In this document: piece by piece, positions 8,778-17,334 of the stretch | Layout: each line of letters opens with the position of its first letter | Numbering within the stretch: position 1 is the stretch's first letter | NCBI RefSeq assembly: GCF_030409605.1 | Contig: NZ_JAUFQG010000004.1 | Coordinates: 2,839,001-2,903,000 of the forward strand | Origin: Simiduia curdlanivorans | GTDB lineage: Bacteria; Pseudomonadota; Gammaproteobacteria; Pseudomonadales; Cellvibrionaceae | DNA length: 64,000 bases | Direction of reading: 5' to 3' | The notes under the pieces: generated by a model | Seen by the model: the letters and a program-made list of their open reading frames with translations, nothing else | Databases searched by the model: none | Told to the model about the DNA's origin: nothing | Made by a program: the position numbers and the translations under genes

Positions 8778-9820
8778 CCTTCTGCATTTCTGAAAATATA
8801 GATTTACAGCCTTTTTGCACCTTAGCCATTCCGGCCAAAGCGCGCTTTTTTTGCGTTGCCACCTGTGTTGACGACATTCGCCAAGCTCTGGATTTTGCCC
8901 GCACCCAAGAATTGCCATTTATGGTGTTGGGCGGCGGCAGCAATGTGGTGATGAAGTCTGATTTCAGTGGCCTCGTGATACATATGGCGCTGCGTGGCAT
9001 TGATTTGCAAGCGAATTTGCCGCCGGACGCCGATGCGGGTATTAATGATAAGGTTTATATTGCGGCCGCGGCGGGGGAGCCTTGGCAGGCCTTAGTTGAT
9101 TTTAGTCTTGCACACGGGCTTTGGGGGTTAGAAAACCTCAATCTCATTCCCGGCACCGTGGGTGCCGCACCAATCCAGAATATTGGTGCTTACGGTGTTG
9201 AGCTCGACCAAGTTTTTTATGATCTGCAGGCGCTGCGGGTAAGTGACGGCGAGCTTGTGGTTTTCTCTAAGTCGGCCTGCGAGTTTTCTTATCGCGACAG
9301 TTTTTTTAAGCGTACTAAAGGTGAGTATATTATCGTCAGTGTACGCCTGTGCTTATCCCACAAGGGCGTCGCTAAGTTGGCCTACCCGGGTTTGGCTGAT
9401 CATTTCGACCCAGTATCCCTAGGCGCACTGGTGCCCAGTGCGGTAGCCGAGCGAGTGGCTGAGCTCAGGCGCGCTAAGCTACCCGATCCTACTGTGATTC
9501 CCAATGCCGGTAGTTTTTTTCATAATCCTATTGTCGATTCTGAACAGGCGGAGCACTTGCGTTCTCTGCACCCCGATATCGTGTCTTATGCACAGGCCGA
9601 TGGCCGTTATAAATTGGCCGCAGCTTGGCTGATTGATAGGGCGGGGCTCAAAGGTGAGCTCAGCGACGGCGTTGGTGTACATGCCCACCAGGCTTTGGTG
9701 TTGATCAACCCGGGGCGGCGCGAGGGTATTAACGTGCTTAACTTCGCCCGCCGAATTGCGGATCGGGTCGAGGCGCTATTTGGTGTGAGGTTAATCATTG
9801 AGCCGCAAATCTACCCTTAG
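8774..9820 (+). CDS. murB: UDP-N-acetylenolpyruvoylglucosamine reductase MurB
   Basis: 348 residues, the size of the long (E. coli-like) MurB type. The FAD-binding segment has LGGGSNVV (52-59). GLENLNLIPGTVGAAPIQNIGAYG and the SYRDSFFK motif with the catalytic Ser follow, and PNAGSFFHNP and the C-terminal AAWLIDRAG are also present. It reduces the enolpyruvyl group in cytosolic peptidoglycan precursor synthesis using NADPH. ATG overlaps the preceding TGA. It is likely the last envelope gene in the unit, although the next gene overlaps it. Confidence 0.95.
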   Translation: MTFCISENIDLQPFCTLAIPAKARFFCVATCVDDIRQALDFARTQELPFMVLGGGSNVVMKSDFSGLVIHMALRGIDLQANLPPDADAGINDKVYIAAAAGEPWQALVDFSLAHGLWGLENLNLIPGTVGAAPIQNIGAYGVELDQVFYDLQALRVSDGELVVFSKSACEFSYRDSFFKRTKGEYIIVSVRLCLSHKGVAKLAYPGLADHFDPVSLGALVPSAVAERVAELRRAKLPDPTVIPNAGSFFHNPIVDSEQAEHLRSLHPDIVSYAQADGRYKLAAAWLIDRAGLKGELSDGVGVHAHQALVLINPGRREGINVLNFARRIADRVEALFGVRLIIEPQIYP

Positions 9821-10406
9821 AATAGAGTGTCTGCCGGACGGAGCTCTGATTTATATTCCAGACTTTTTAGTGCCAGCGCAGGCGTCTAGCTATTTTGACC
9901 AATTGCGGCAATCCCTAGCGTGGGAGCAATCTGAGATACGCCTGTATGGTAAATCCCATAAAATACCGCGCCTAAACGCTTGGTATGGCGAGCCAGGTAT
10001 TCACTACCGCTATTCTGGTACTGATTTTACGGCCATCCCTTGGACGGCTGAGTTGGCCAGTATTCGAGATAGGCTGGTCGACGAGTACGACTTAACACTC
10101 AATAGCGTACTGGCGAATTATTATCGCGACGGTCAGGACGCAATGGGTTGGCATGCAGATAACGAACCTGAATTAGGCGCTGCGCCCGTGATTGCAACGG
10201 TGAGCCTTGGTGCTAAGCGAACCTTGCGCCTGCGCCATAATCGCCGCGAGCAGGCCTCGTTCGGTGTGGATCTGGCACCTGGTTCTTTGTTGATCATGGG
10301 GCCAAGCCTACAAGGGGCGTGGCAACACAGCCTGCCAAGGCGCGTAAATACTGGGCCGCGGGTGAGTTTAACGTTCAGACAAGTGGTGCACAGTCGTACC
10401 AGTTAG
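9798..10406 (+). CDS. AlkB-like 2-oxoglutarate/Fe(II) dioxygenase
   Basis: 202 residues. The Fe(II)-binding triad is visible as H119 and D121 in GWHADNEPE and H177 in WQHSLPR. The oxoglutarate-binding Arg is in RVSLTFR (around 188-194). NYYRDGQDAMGWH and PRLNAWYG are typical of bacterial AlkB homologues that demethylate nucleic acids oxidatively. The frame overlaps the end of murB by 23 bases with a TTG start, and no better start is obvious. It is shorter than E. coli AlkB at the N-terminus and resembles the ABH2/ABH3-like branch. The substrate (DNA or RNA) cannot be told from sequence. Confidence 0.85.
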   Translation: MSRKSTLRIECLPDGALIYIPDFLVPAQASSYFDQLRQSLAWEQSEIRLYGKSHKIPRLNAWYGEPGIHYRYSGTDFTAIPWTAELASIRDRLVDEYDLTLNSVLANYYRDGQDAMGWHADNEPELGAAPVIATVSLGAKRTLRLRHNRREQASFGVDLAPGSLLIMGPSLQGAWQHSLPRRVNTGPRVSLTFRQVVHSRTS

Positions 10407-10564
10407 TCGTGAGCGAAAATGTGACAGATGTCACATTTGCTAGTCAATGAAACCCTCGGGTGATACATTACGGTGTCGGACAAGGGGCTGAACCGCTAAT
10501 CTAAGGGTTGAATATGTAACCGGCTCTAGGTAAGGATAAGAAAAATAGTGCACATATCATCAAT

Positions 10565-11242
10565 GTGCTGTCTTTGGGGACAAATATCTTGATCAAAATA
10601 CTGGTAGTCGACGACCACGATTTGGTGCGTACGGGGATAGTACGTATGTTGTCGGATGTAGAGGGAATTGAGGTAGTTGGCGAAGCCGAAAGTGGTGAGG
10701 TCGCCATTAAACTCACCAAGGAATTGAATCCTACTGTCATTTTAATGGACGTAAAAATGCCTGGCATGGGTGGCCTTGAAGCGACTAAAAAGCTTCTGCA
10801 TTGGCACCCTGAAGTGCGCATAGTCGCGGTTACCGCCTATGACGATGATCTTTACCCGCAGCGTTTATTGCAGGCGGGGGCGGCGGGCTATATCACCAAG
10901 GGCGCAGATCTTAAGGAAATGATCGAGGCGGTACACACAGTCGTGCGCGGCGAGATCTACATGAGCAATAATGTTGCGCGCCAGCTCGCGATGAAGAATT
11001 TTGGTGGCCGCAAGGGCGAGCAGTCGCCGTTTGAATTGTTGTCTGAGCGCGAGTTGCAAACCGCTCTGATGATTGCCAATGGTCAAAAGCCCATGGATAT
11101 CGCCGCGACCTTTAATGTCAGTCCAAAAACGGTGAATACCTACAGGTATCGTATTTTTGAAAAGCTTAGTATTTCAAGTGATGTGGAATTGACTCTGTTG
11201 GCAATTAAGCACCATGTGTTAGATCCGGAGTCGGTGGTTTAA
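10565..11242 (+). CDS. gacA: GacA/UvrY-type LuxR-family response regulator
   Basis: Up to 225 residues. The receiver domain begins IKILVVDDHDLVRTGIV with acidic residues near 16-18 and the phospho-acceptor Asp in VILMDVKMPGMGG (about residue 62). The C-terminal LuxR/FixJ helix-turn-helix (about 160-220) contains IAATFNVSPKTVNTYR. The order with uvrC and pgsA downstream is the classic gacA/uvrY arrangement. The start may be the ATG at 10565 or the TTG at 10589, as most homologues begin right at the IKVL strand. It probably answers to a GacS/BarA kinase elsewhere and controls CsrA-sponging small RNAs. Confidence 0.9.
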   Translation: MLSLGTNILIKILVVDDHDLVRTGIVRMLSDVEGIEVVGEAESGEVAIKLTKELNPTVILMDVKMPGMGGLEATKKLLHWHPEVRIVAVTAYDDDLYPQRLLQAGAAGYITKGADLKEMIEAVHTVVRGEIYMSNNVARQLAMKNFGGRKGEQSPFELLSERELQTALMIANGQKPMDIAATFNVSPKTVNTYRYRIFEKLSISSDVELTLLAIKHHVLDPESVV

Positions 11243-11316
11243 GTTGTATTCGTAAGCGTTAATTTGCGCGGCTACTTCAAATTAAAACACGCCTAATAAG
11301 ATACTTTTGATAAACT

Positions 11317-11347
11317 AAAGCCCAAGCCCAAAAGCTTGGGCTTTGTT
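11317..11347 (+). terminator. Rho-independent terminator after gacA
   Basis: An 11-bp perfect stem, AAAGCCCAAGC (11317-11327) paired with GCTTGGGCTTT (11334-11344), with a 6-base loop and a T-rich tail. It lies 75 bases after the regulator stop and before uvrC, so uvrC may need its own promoter or rely on read-through. Confidence 0.85.
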
Positions 11348-11395
11348 TTATCTGTGCGGTAAATATTGGCTAACTTTTAAACATACGTCGAGTCT

Positions 11396-13219
11396 ATGTC
11401 AGATACAGACCTCAGTTTTGATCATAAAACCTTTCTTAAAACGCTACCGTTAACGGCGGGTGTTTATCAGATGTATGGTGAGGACGGGCATATTCTTTAT
11501 GTGGGAAAAGCGAAAAATTTACGCAGCCGAGTCGCCAGTTATTTTAGGACTAGTGGCTTAACCCCTAAAACTCAGGCGCTAGTGGCACGCATTTGCACTA
11601 TGCAAGTGACCCTTACAGAAACTGAAGTTGAGGCTTTGCTATTAGAGCAAAGTTTAATCAAAGCCCAGCGACCACCTTATAATATTCTCCTGCGCGACGA
11701 TAAATCCTACCCCTATATTTTTATCAGTAGCCGCGATGACTACCCTAAAATAGGCGTACACCGTGGCTTGAAGCGAAAAAAGGGCGAGTACTTCGGGCCC
11801 TTTCCTGGCGCGGCTGCGGTGCATGAGAGCATTCAATTTCTGCAAAAAACCTTTCGTTTGCGCACCTGTGAAGACTCAGTATTTGCAAATCGTTCACGGC
11901 CTTGTTTACAGTATCAAATTCAACGTTGTTCTGGGCCCTGTGTGGATTTAATTAGCCCGGAAGACTACGCAGCCGATTTGCTGCATGCACAGCAATTTTT
12001 GCGCGGTAAAAGCTCGGATCTGATTGGTGTGCTGGCCGATCAAATGGAACAGGCGTCAGCTCAATTACACTTTGAGCGTGCGGCCCTGTTGCGCGATCAA
12101 ATAACCTCGCTGCGCAAGGTGCAGTCAGAATCCCCGGTGGATAACCAAACCGGGGACGTGGATGTGATTGGTATTGCCTCAGATGGCGCTAAGTTGTGTG
12201 TGCACTTTTTGTTCGTGCGGCAGGGCCGTATTCAGGGCAGCAAAAGTTATTTTGTGAAATACCATTTGCAGGAAACTGAGCAGGAGTTGTTGTTGTCTTT
12301 TGTGTCTCAGTGGTATCTAGCGGGTGGCGATAGGGATTATCCGCGAGAGATAATTTTGCCGGCCGCTATTGAAGATGTGGATTTGTTGGCAACCGCTATT
12401 TCAGCGTCGGCACAAAAAAACGTGCGGCTTGTCTGGCAGGTGCGTTCTTACCGGGAGCAGTGGCAGGGCTTGGCGCAAACGGCAGCGCGCCAAAATTTGG
12501 CTTCGCACCTTGCCACTAAATCGTCTCTGTTGCAGCGCTTTGAAACCTTGCAGGAAATCTTGCAGCTGGAGTCTTTGCCAGAGCGTTTAGAGTGCTTTGA
12601 TATTAGCCATAGTAGCGGCGAAAAAACGGTTGCCTCTTGTGTGGTCTTTAACCGCGAGGGCGCACTCAAGTCGGATTACCGGCGCTTTAATATTGATGGC
12701 ATTACTCCGGGCGATGATTACGCGGCGATGGAGCAAGCTTTGACTCGGCGTTACACCCGGGTGCAAACGGAAGCAGGGCGCCTACCGGATCTATTGATCG
12801 TCGATGGCGGCAAGGGTCAGCTTGGCATCGCCAAAAAGGTCATGGCTGAACTCGGCTTACACGAGGTGAGGCTGTTGGGGGTTGCTAAAGGCACTACCCG
12901 TAAAGCGGGATTTGAGACCTTAATCGACGGTACGCGCGAATTTGTCTTGGATGGCCAAAATAGTGCCTTGCATTTAATTCAGTCGATTCGCGATGAGGCC
13001 CATCGCTTTGCGATTACGGGTCACAAGCAGCGTCGGGATAAAGCCCGGCGAGTCTCTAAGCTAGAAGAGATAGATGGGGTAGGGCCTAGCCGGCGCCGTG
13101 AGCTGTTGCGTTATTTTGGTGGTTTTCAAGAAATTGCGGCTGCGTCGGCCGCGGATTTGGAGAAAGTGCCGGGTATTAGTAAAAAATTAGCGGATCATAT
13201 TTACACCGCACTGCATTGA
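11396..13219 (+). CDS. uvrC: Excinuclease ABC subunit C
   Basis: 607 residues, full length. The N-terminal GIY-YIG nuclease has AGVYQMYGEDGHILYVGKAKNL (about 19-40) for the 3' incision. A UvrB-binding UVR segment lies near 205-240. The RNase H-like domain for the 5' incision has ECFDISHSSGE (about 400-410) and LLIVDGGKGQL. A C-terminal helix-hairpin-helix DNA-binding pair covers about 555-605. It incises on both sides of lesions with UvrB in nucleotide excision repair. The terminator upstream separates it from gacA. Confidence 0.96.
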   Translation: MSDTDLSFDHKTFLKTLPLTAGVYQMYGEDGHILYVGKAKNLRSRVASYFRTSGLTPKTQALVARICTMQVTLTETEVEALLLEQSLIKAQRPPYNILLRDDKSYPYIFISSRDDYPKIGVHRGLKRKKGEYFGPFPGAAAVHESIQFLQKTFRLRTCEDSVFANRSRPCLQYQIQRCSGPCVDLISPEDYAADLLHAQQFLRGKSSDLIGVLADQMEQASAQLHFERAALLRDQITSLRKVQSESPVDNQTGDVDVIGIASDGAKLCVHFLFVRQGRIQGSKSYFVKYHLQETEQELLLSFVSQWYLAGGDRDYPREIILPAAIEDVDLLATAISASAQKNVRLVWQVRSYREQWQGLAQTAARQNLASHLATKSSLLQRFETLQEILQLESLPERLECFDISHSSGEKTVASCVVFNREGALKSDYRRFNIDGITPGDDYAAMEQALTRRYTRVQTEAGRLPDLLIVDGGKGQLGIAKKVMAELGLHEVRLLGVAKGTTRKAGFETLIDGTREFVLDGQNSALHLIQSIRDEAHRFAITGHKQRRDKARRVSKLEEIDGVGPSRRRELLRYFGGFQEIAAASAADLEKVPGISKKLADHIYTALH

Positions 13220-13262
13220 CGGTAACTTGCCCCATTGCAAAATTGAAGTAATAGTAGCCCAT

Positions 13263-13823
13263 ATGAATTTGGCCAACCAATTAACACTGGCGCGCATTGC
13301 ATTAATCCCGCTATTTGTGGTGATATTTTATTTGCCCTATCACTGGAGCTATCCTGCAGCCGCCATTATTTTTGCCGTGGCCGCCGCCACTGATTGGCTT
13401 GATGGCTACATTGCTAGACGCTATCAGCAGGCCACAGAATTTGGCGCCTTCCTTGACCCTGTCGCAGATAAGCTCATGGTTGCGGTGGCGCTAGTGCTTC
13501 TTGTGGGCGCGCACGATAGCGCCTTACTGTCTATTGCCTCAGCGGTCATCATTGGTAGAGAAATTGTTATCTCTGCGCTTAGGGAGTGGATGGCAGAGCT
13601 GGGCAAGCGCTCTAGTGTTGCGGTTTCCTATATTGGCAAGATCAAAACCGCCGCGCAGATGTTAGCCATCGTGTTATTGCTCGCGATAGAGCCTTCGTCA
13701 CACCCGGTCATGCTGGTGGTGGGTTACTTTCTGCTCTATGTGGCTGCAGGGCTGACACTTTGGTCGATGTTTATCTATTTGAAGGCGGCCTGGCCCATGA
13801 TGAAGTCAAAAAGAGCTGCCTAA
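13263..13823 (+). CDS. pgsA: CDP-diacylglycerol-glycerol-3-phosphate phosphatidyltransferase
   Basis: About 186 residues beginning MNLANQLTLARI, as in PgsA homologues. The CDP-alcohol phosphotransferase motif D-G-x2-A-R-x8-G-x3-D-x3-D is complete in DWLDGYIARR...GAFLDPVADK. Several membrane segments are present. It makes phosphatidylglycerophosphate at the inner membrane. The frame is open from 13227, but only the ATG at 13263 gives the conserved N-terminus. It follows uvrC by 40 bases and is followed by the tRNA genes, as in pseudomonads. Confidence 0.94.
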   Translation: MNLANQLTLARIALIPLFVVIFYLPYHWSYPAAAIIFAVAAATDWLDGYIARRYQQATEFGAFLDPVADKLMVAVALVLLVGAHDSALLSIASAVIIGREIVISALREWMAELGKRSSVAVSYIGKIKTAAQMLAIVLLLAIEPSSHPVMLVVGYFLLYVAAGLTLWSMFIYLKAAWPMMKSKRAA

Positions 13824-13827
13824 GTAC

Positions 13828-13855
13828 TTGACACTGCGAGCCTGCCCCCTAGAAT
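13828..13855 (+). promoter_or_regulatory. Sigma-70 promoter upstream of the tRNA genes (P1)
   Basis: Perfect -35 TTGACA (13828-13833), 16-base spacer and -10 TAGAAT (13850-13855), then a GC-rich AGCGCGC discriminator typical of stringently controlled stable-RNA genes. It lies about 110 bases upstream of tRNA-Cys. Confidence 0.75.
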
Positions 13856-13925
13856 AGCGCGCTCTTCTGAGCCCTTGGGTAGTTTTCGAGTAGCCAGTTT
13901 TATTCGAGCTAAGTGTCAGAAAATA

Positions 13926-13955
13926 TTGCATTTTTTACTAGTGCTCGGCTACAAT
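13926..13955 (+). promoter_or_regulatory. Second sigma-70 promoter directly before tRNA-Cys (P2)
   Basis: -35 TTGCAT (13926-13931), 18-base spacer and -10 TACAAT (13950-13955), followed by a GC-rich GCCGGCCC discriminator. The predicted start near 13962 is only a few bases before the tRNA. It sits in tandem with the promoter at 13828. Confidence 0.65.
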
Positions 13956-13965
13956 GCCGGCCCTT

Positions 13966-14039
13966 GGCGCGATAGCAAAGCGGTTATGCCACGGATTGCA
14001 AATCCGTTGAGCCCGGTTCGACTCCGGGTCGCGCCTCCA
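13966..14039 (+). tRNA. tRNA-Cys (GCA)
   Basis: 74 bases including an encoded CCA end. The acceptor arms GGCGCGA and TCGCGCC pair perfectly. The anticodon arm GGATT-GCA-AATCC gives anticodon GCA. The T arm with GGTTCGACTCC is intact. It is probably co-transcribed with tRNA-Leu 86 bases downstream. Pseudomonads often have tRNA-Gly upstream here; I see none. Confidence 0.96.
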
Positions 14040-14125
14040 CTTTCGTTAACGGTGTTAAACCGCTAACAAAACTGTCGACAACGACAGCACCTCACAGGTA
14101 GATGATGCTCATCACCTGACTCGAT

Positions 14126-14212
14126 GCCCGAGTGGTGAAATTGGTATACACAAGGGATTTAAAATCCCTCGACCTCACGGTCATGCCGGTTCAAGTCCGG
14201 CCTCGGGCACCA
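14126..14212 (+). tRNA. tRNA-Leu (TAA), island integration target
   Basis: 87 bases including CCA, with the long variable arm of class II tRNAs. The acceptor arms GCCCGAG and CTCGGGC pair. The anticodon loop TTTAAAA gives TAA. The T arm GCCGGTTCAAGTCCGGC is complete. Its last 15 or so bases recur as the first bases of each downstream repeat unit and again at 25471. That makes this the intact copy left by integration of the downstream island. Confidence 0.95.
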
Positions 14213-15342
14213 TATTACGTCGATTTATGTTCCGCAAAATTTTCTCGAACAAAGCTCAAAATCCTCCGGGGACTTGAACCGGACCGGTTCACTAAATGCG
14301 ACCAGCATTTAGCACAAGGAGCGATAGCGACGCAGCCCGCAGGGCGCTAATAGCCCCTAGGCTAGTAGCGTTAACCCGGCCTCGGGCACCATATTACGTC
14401 GATTTATGTTCCGCAAAATTTTCTCGAACAACGCTCAAAATCCTCCGGGGACTTGAACCGGACCGGTTCACTGCAAATCGTCTGGAACGATTTTGACAGC
14501 TTCGCTGGCCGTAGGCCGAAGTGCCTGGATGTGCGTCGTCAAATGCGACCAGTATTTAGCACAAGGAGCGATAGCGACGACAAATCGTAAGGATAACGAT
14601 TTGAGCAACGATGTTGGCCGAAGGCCGAGCGACAAGGATGTTGCGAGCTCACCCCGCAGGGCGCTAATAGCCCCTAGGCTAGTAGCGTTAACCCGGCCTC
14701 GGGCACCATATTACGTCGATTTATGTTCCGCAAAATTTTCTCGAGCAAAGCTCAAAATCCTCCGGGGACTTGAACCGGACCGGTTCACTGCAAATCGTCT
14801 GGAACGATTTTGACAGCTTCGCTGGCCGTAGGCCGAAGTGCCTGTATGTGCGTCGTCAAATGCGACCAGTATTTAGCACAAGGAGCGATAGCGACGACAA
14901 ATCGTAAGGATAACGATTTGAGCAACGATGTTGGCCGAAGGCCGAGCGACAAGGATGTTGCGAGCTCACCCCGCAGGGCGCTAATAGCCCCTAGGCTAGT
15001 AGCGTTAACCCGGCCTCGGGCACCATATTACGTCGATTTATGTTCCGCAAAATTTTCTCGAGCAAAGCTCAAATGCCTGCGGGGACTTGAACCGGACCGG
15101 TTCACTGCAAATCGTCTGGAACGATTTTGACAGCTTCGCTGGCTGTAGGCCGAAGTGCCTGGATGTGCGTCGTCAAATGCGACCAGTATTTAGCACAAGG
15201 AGCGATAGCGACGACAAATCGTAAGGATAACGATTTGAGCAACGATGTTGGCCGAAGGCCGAGCGACAAGGATGTTGCGAGCTCACCCCGCAGGGCGCTA
15301 ATAGCCCCTAGGCTAGTAGCGTTAACCCGGCCTCGGGCACCG
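14202..15342 (+). repeat. Tandem array of tRNA-Leu 3'-end units (1 x 179 bp, 3 x 317 bp)
   Basis: CTCGGGCACC recurs at 14202, 14381, 14698, 15015 and 15332, giving unit lengths of 179, 317, 317 and 317 bases. The three long units are nearly identical; the first lacks about 138 bases found in the others. Every unit starts with the tRNA-Leu acceptor 3' strand plus CCA (the final partial copy ends CACCG). Each unit is rich in short hairpins, for example TGAACCGG-A-CCGGTTCA, AAATCGT-CTGG-AACGATTT, and CGCTAATAGCC paired with GGCTAGTAGCG. The unit also carries an inverted copy of the tRNA T-arm core, CCGGTTCAAGTCC. Short open frames through the array have no protein-like composition and are not called. 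Confidence 0.92.
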
Positions 15343-15447
15343 CTTCGCAATTCAACGTAATCTTAGTTAGCCCAATACTCCAACTAGAATGTTGCCGATA
15401 CGTAGTTTGACGTCCAAACACGTCCTCTGAAATCCAGTAACAGCTAA

Positions 15448-15603
15448 TACAAAATTTTTACCAGTTACGAAAATGGAGTGCGTGTTGGGAAAAAGAAAGG
15501 CATGCACAGGGTTACGTTTGAGCGACTTTATCGACACTATCTATTCCTTGAAAATCAATATTGGCATTTGCTCGATAGGTTGTTAAGTAAGGTCGATAAT
15601 TAG
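15448..15603 (+). pseudogene. Possible short gene remnant
   Basis: The frame is open from 15448 (after a TAA at 15445) to the TAG at 15601. It gives 51 residues of ordinary protein-like composition with ...VTFERLYRHYLFLENQYW... The only ATG is at 15502, leaving 33 residues. It could be the 3' end of a lost island gene, for instance a recombinase, but I do not recognise it. The rest of 15343-15652 shows nothing. Confidence 0.25.
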
Positions 15604-15652
15604 CATACCAACAGGCTTATAAGGTTTGATTCACTTCCACTACTAAACAGAC

Positions 15653-16672
15653 CTAACCCAAATACCTTTCCCGATACTCCCGCTTTCTCTCTTCCGGCGT
15701 TGTGCCGAAAATTCCCGTACATTTATGCGCGGCATGTGCATCCCATCCCCAAGGCCAGCGTTTGAAGGTGTAGGCTTTGCAGGCCGGGCAATCTCTTGTG
15801 TATGTATTGTTTGCATTGCTATCGGTGGCTTTGACCACGGCTTTTCGTTTGTTTGGCGGCTGTGGAGTTGGTGTGCTTGGTGCCTGGTAGCCATCAGGCA
15901 TTTTAGGTACCCAAATCACATCGTCGGGCGGCGTGCCAAAACTATCGCGCTCGTGCACTTCAAGGGATGCAACCCAAGCGCATAGATAGGCGTCTACTTT
16001 ATCGTGCATCGGTCCAATGGCTATGTCGTCAATGCAAGTATCGAGGCTCGGGTTGGGCCATCCGGTAATAGCGGCGGCTGCGTTTAATTGGTGTTCAGCA
16101 ACACCCGCCTGTGATTTATGCAATGTGGCCGCTCCAAGCACGCGCGCGGTTGCCTGAGGGTAGACTTCAATACATTCAGCCAACTCACTCAAGGTTTCGA
16201 AGAGCGCAAAACCAGCGAGCATCCATAGCTGATTACTGTGCGGCAGCTTGTTGAGCTCACCGCCATTCAATAAATGTGCTTCTACCTTCCTTCGTATCGC
16301 TGTAAAGCCCGCTTTTGTAGGTGTGGTAAAACAAGATATGCCCGCCGCATCTAATGCCCGCTCAGCTAGCCGTCGCTTTTGATTCGGCTGCGTCGGTGCG
16401 CTAGGTGCATCAATGGCAATGCGTAGGGGCTTTACATCAAACGCGCGGCAGGCCCTGCAAACATAATCTCTACATTCATTGGCGAACTCGTTAAGTAACT
16501 CGTCCTGTAGTGTCATCATGTTGCCCGTGCCAATGGGCGGGCGAAAGGTCAGCTGTGTAAGTGGCAGGGGAATGAGTTGCTTGCCTTCACGGCGCACAGC
16601 CACAATGGGCAGGTGCTTGCCCTTGCGAATAGCTAAGTCAATGCCAATGAAAACGCCGTTTGAATCAGCCAT
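15653..16672 (-). CDS. DUF429 (predicted RNase H-like nuclease) protein with C-terminal Cys motif
   Basis: 339 residues. The N-terminus FIGIDLAIRKGKHLPIVAV and IAIDAPSAP (near 90) match DUF429, predicted to have an RNase H-like fold with acidic active-site residues. EVYPQATARVLG and DKVDAYLCAWVAS (the latter with a conserved Asp in the last core helix) also fit. After a Pro-rich linker (about 265-275), a C-terminal tail has CPACKAYTFKRWPWGWDAH plus HKC, a possible zinc-binding site. It is the first island gene, on the opposite strand from the six-gene run. DUF429 proteins are common in islands. Activity is unproven. Confidence 0.75.
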   Translation of the reverse strand: MADSNGVFIGIDLAIRKGKHLPIVAVRREGKQLIPLPLTQLTFRPPIGTGNMMTLQDELLNEFANECRDYVCRACRAFDVKPLRIAIDAPSAPTQPNQKRRLAERALDAAGISCFTTPTKAGFTAIRRKVEAHLLNGGELNKLPHSNQLWMLAGFALFETLSELAECIEVYPQATARVLGAATLHKSQAGVAEHQLNAAAAITGWPNPSLDTCIDDIAIGPMHDKVDAYLCAWVASLEVHERDSFGTPPDDVIWVPKMPDGYQAPSTPTPQPPNKRKAVVKATDSNANNTYTRDCPACKAYTFKRWPWGWDAHAAHKCTGIFGTTPEERKREYRERYLG

Positions 16673-16859
16673 TGTTGTAGGTTGCCTCTCGCCCTAGTAT
16701 CGATAAAGAATGCCTCACTTTTACCTATGCCAGATCCTTACCGGCTGTAGGGTTAAGTTGGGGTAATCGCAAGCGCATGTTACGGCTTCATCCTGTCCCA
16801 AATGTCCTATACACTCAACCCCATAAAAATGTAGCGCCAGCAAGGAGTTAGCGGCCAAA

Positions 16860-17030
16860 ATGGATAACAGGGTAGGTCATAAAACGATCAATTTTACCTG
16901 TACCTGCTGCGCAACTCGCCAGCACGCCTTATTCCGCACCCGCAACGCCAGCGCGACCATCCAAATACCTATTACACCGTCACGGCCCAGCGCCTTGGCG
17001 ATCAATCTGTATAACGAGATAAAAGCATGA
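16860..17030 (+). CDS. Small ORF overlapping the next gene (56 aa)
   Basis: An ATG-started frame with AAGGAG about 12 bases upstream. Its TGA overlaps the ATG of the next gene (ATGA at 17027-17030), a typical coupling arrangement. The product has a TCTCCATRQH cluster that could bind metal, but no family is recognised. It may be a leader peptide or a genuine small protein opening the six-gene run. Confidence 0.4.
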   Translation: MDNRVGHKTINFTCTCCATRQHALFRTRNASATIQIPITPSRPSALAINLYNEIKA

Positions 17031-17329
17031 CCCAAACCCCCAACAAACTCGCGCCCGATTCCTGGGTACTGGCCGATTTACTGCGCGGTGATTTTAAGCA
17101 GAGCCAATACGGCCGCATCATCCTGCCCTTTAACTTGTTGCGCCGGTTGGAGTGCGTATTAGCACCCACCAAAGCGGCCATGCTTGGCGACTTCTTAAAA
17201 GCCGTAGACGACGCCATCTTCGAAAGCAGCGAAGCCCACCAGAATCAGAAGTTTCAACTGCTATCAGATCCAGAAAGAGCCAAAGGTTTTGCGAAGATGG
17301 TGTTTGAGTTGTTGAGTAGGGGTAGCTGA
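17027..17329 (+). CDS. Short protein resembling the HsdM N-terminal domain
   Basis: 100 residues. VLADLLRGDFKQSQYGRIILPFNLLRRLECVLAPTKAAML (about 14-53) closely resembles the N-terminal helical region of type I restriction methyltransferase HsdM, the part that contacts HsdS and recognises DNA. The methyltransferase domain is missing. The remaining 45 residues do not continue as HsdM. It is either a decayed hsdM or a deliberately short domain protein. Against decay: it ends just 5 bases before the next gene and keeps an overlapping upstream ORF. Similarity is by eye. Confidence 0.6.
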   Translation: MTQTPNKLAPDSWVLADLLRGDFKQSQYGRIILPFNLLRRLECVLAPTKAAMLGDFLKAVDDAIFESSEAHQNQKFQLLSDPERAKGFAKMVFELLSRGS

Positions 17330-17334
17330 TTGTT

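Noticed and set aside
14202..15342. CRISPR array
   Set aside because: Units are 179-317 bp with no spacer-repeat alternation and begin with tRNA sequence.
14296..15360. Several overlapping 60-106-codon frames through the tandem array
   Set aside because: They exist only because the repeat is repeated; start codons are mostly TTG, the products repeat one another, and the sequence is hairpin-rich and tRNA-derived.
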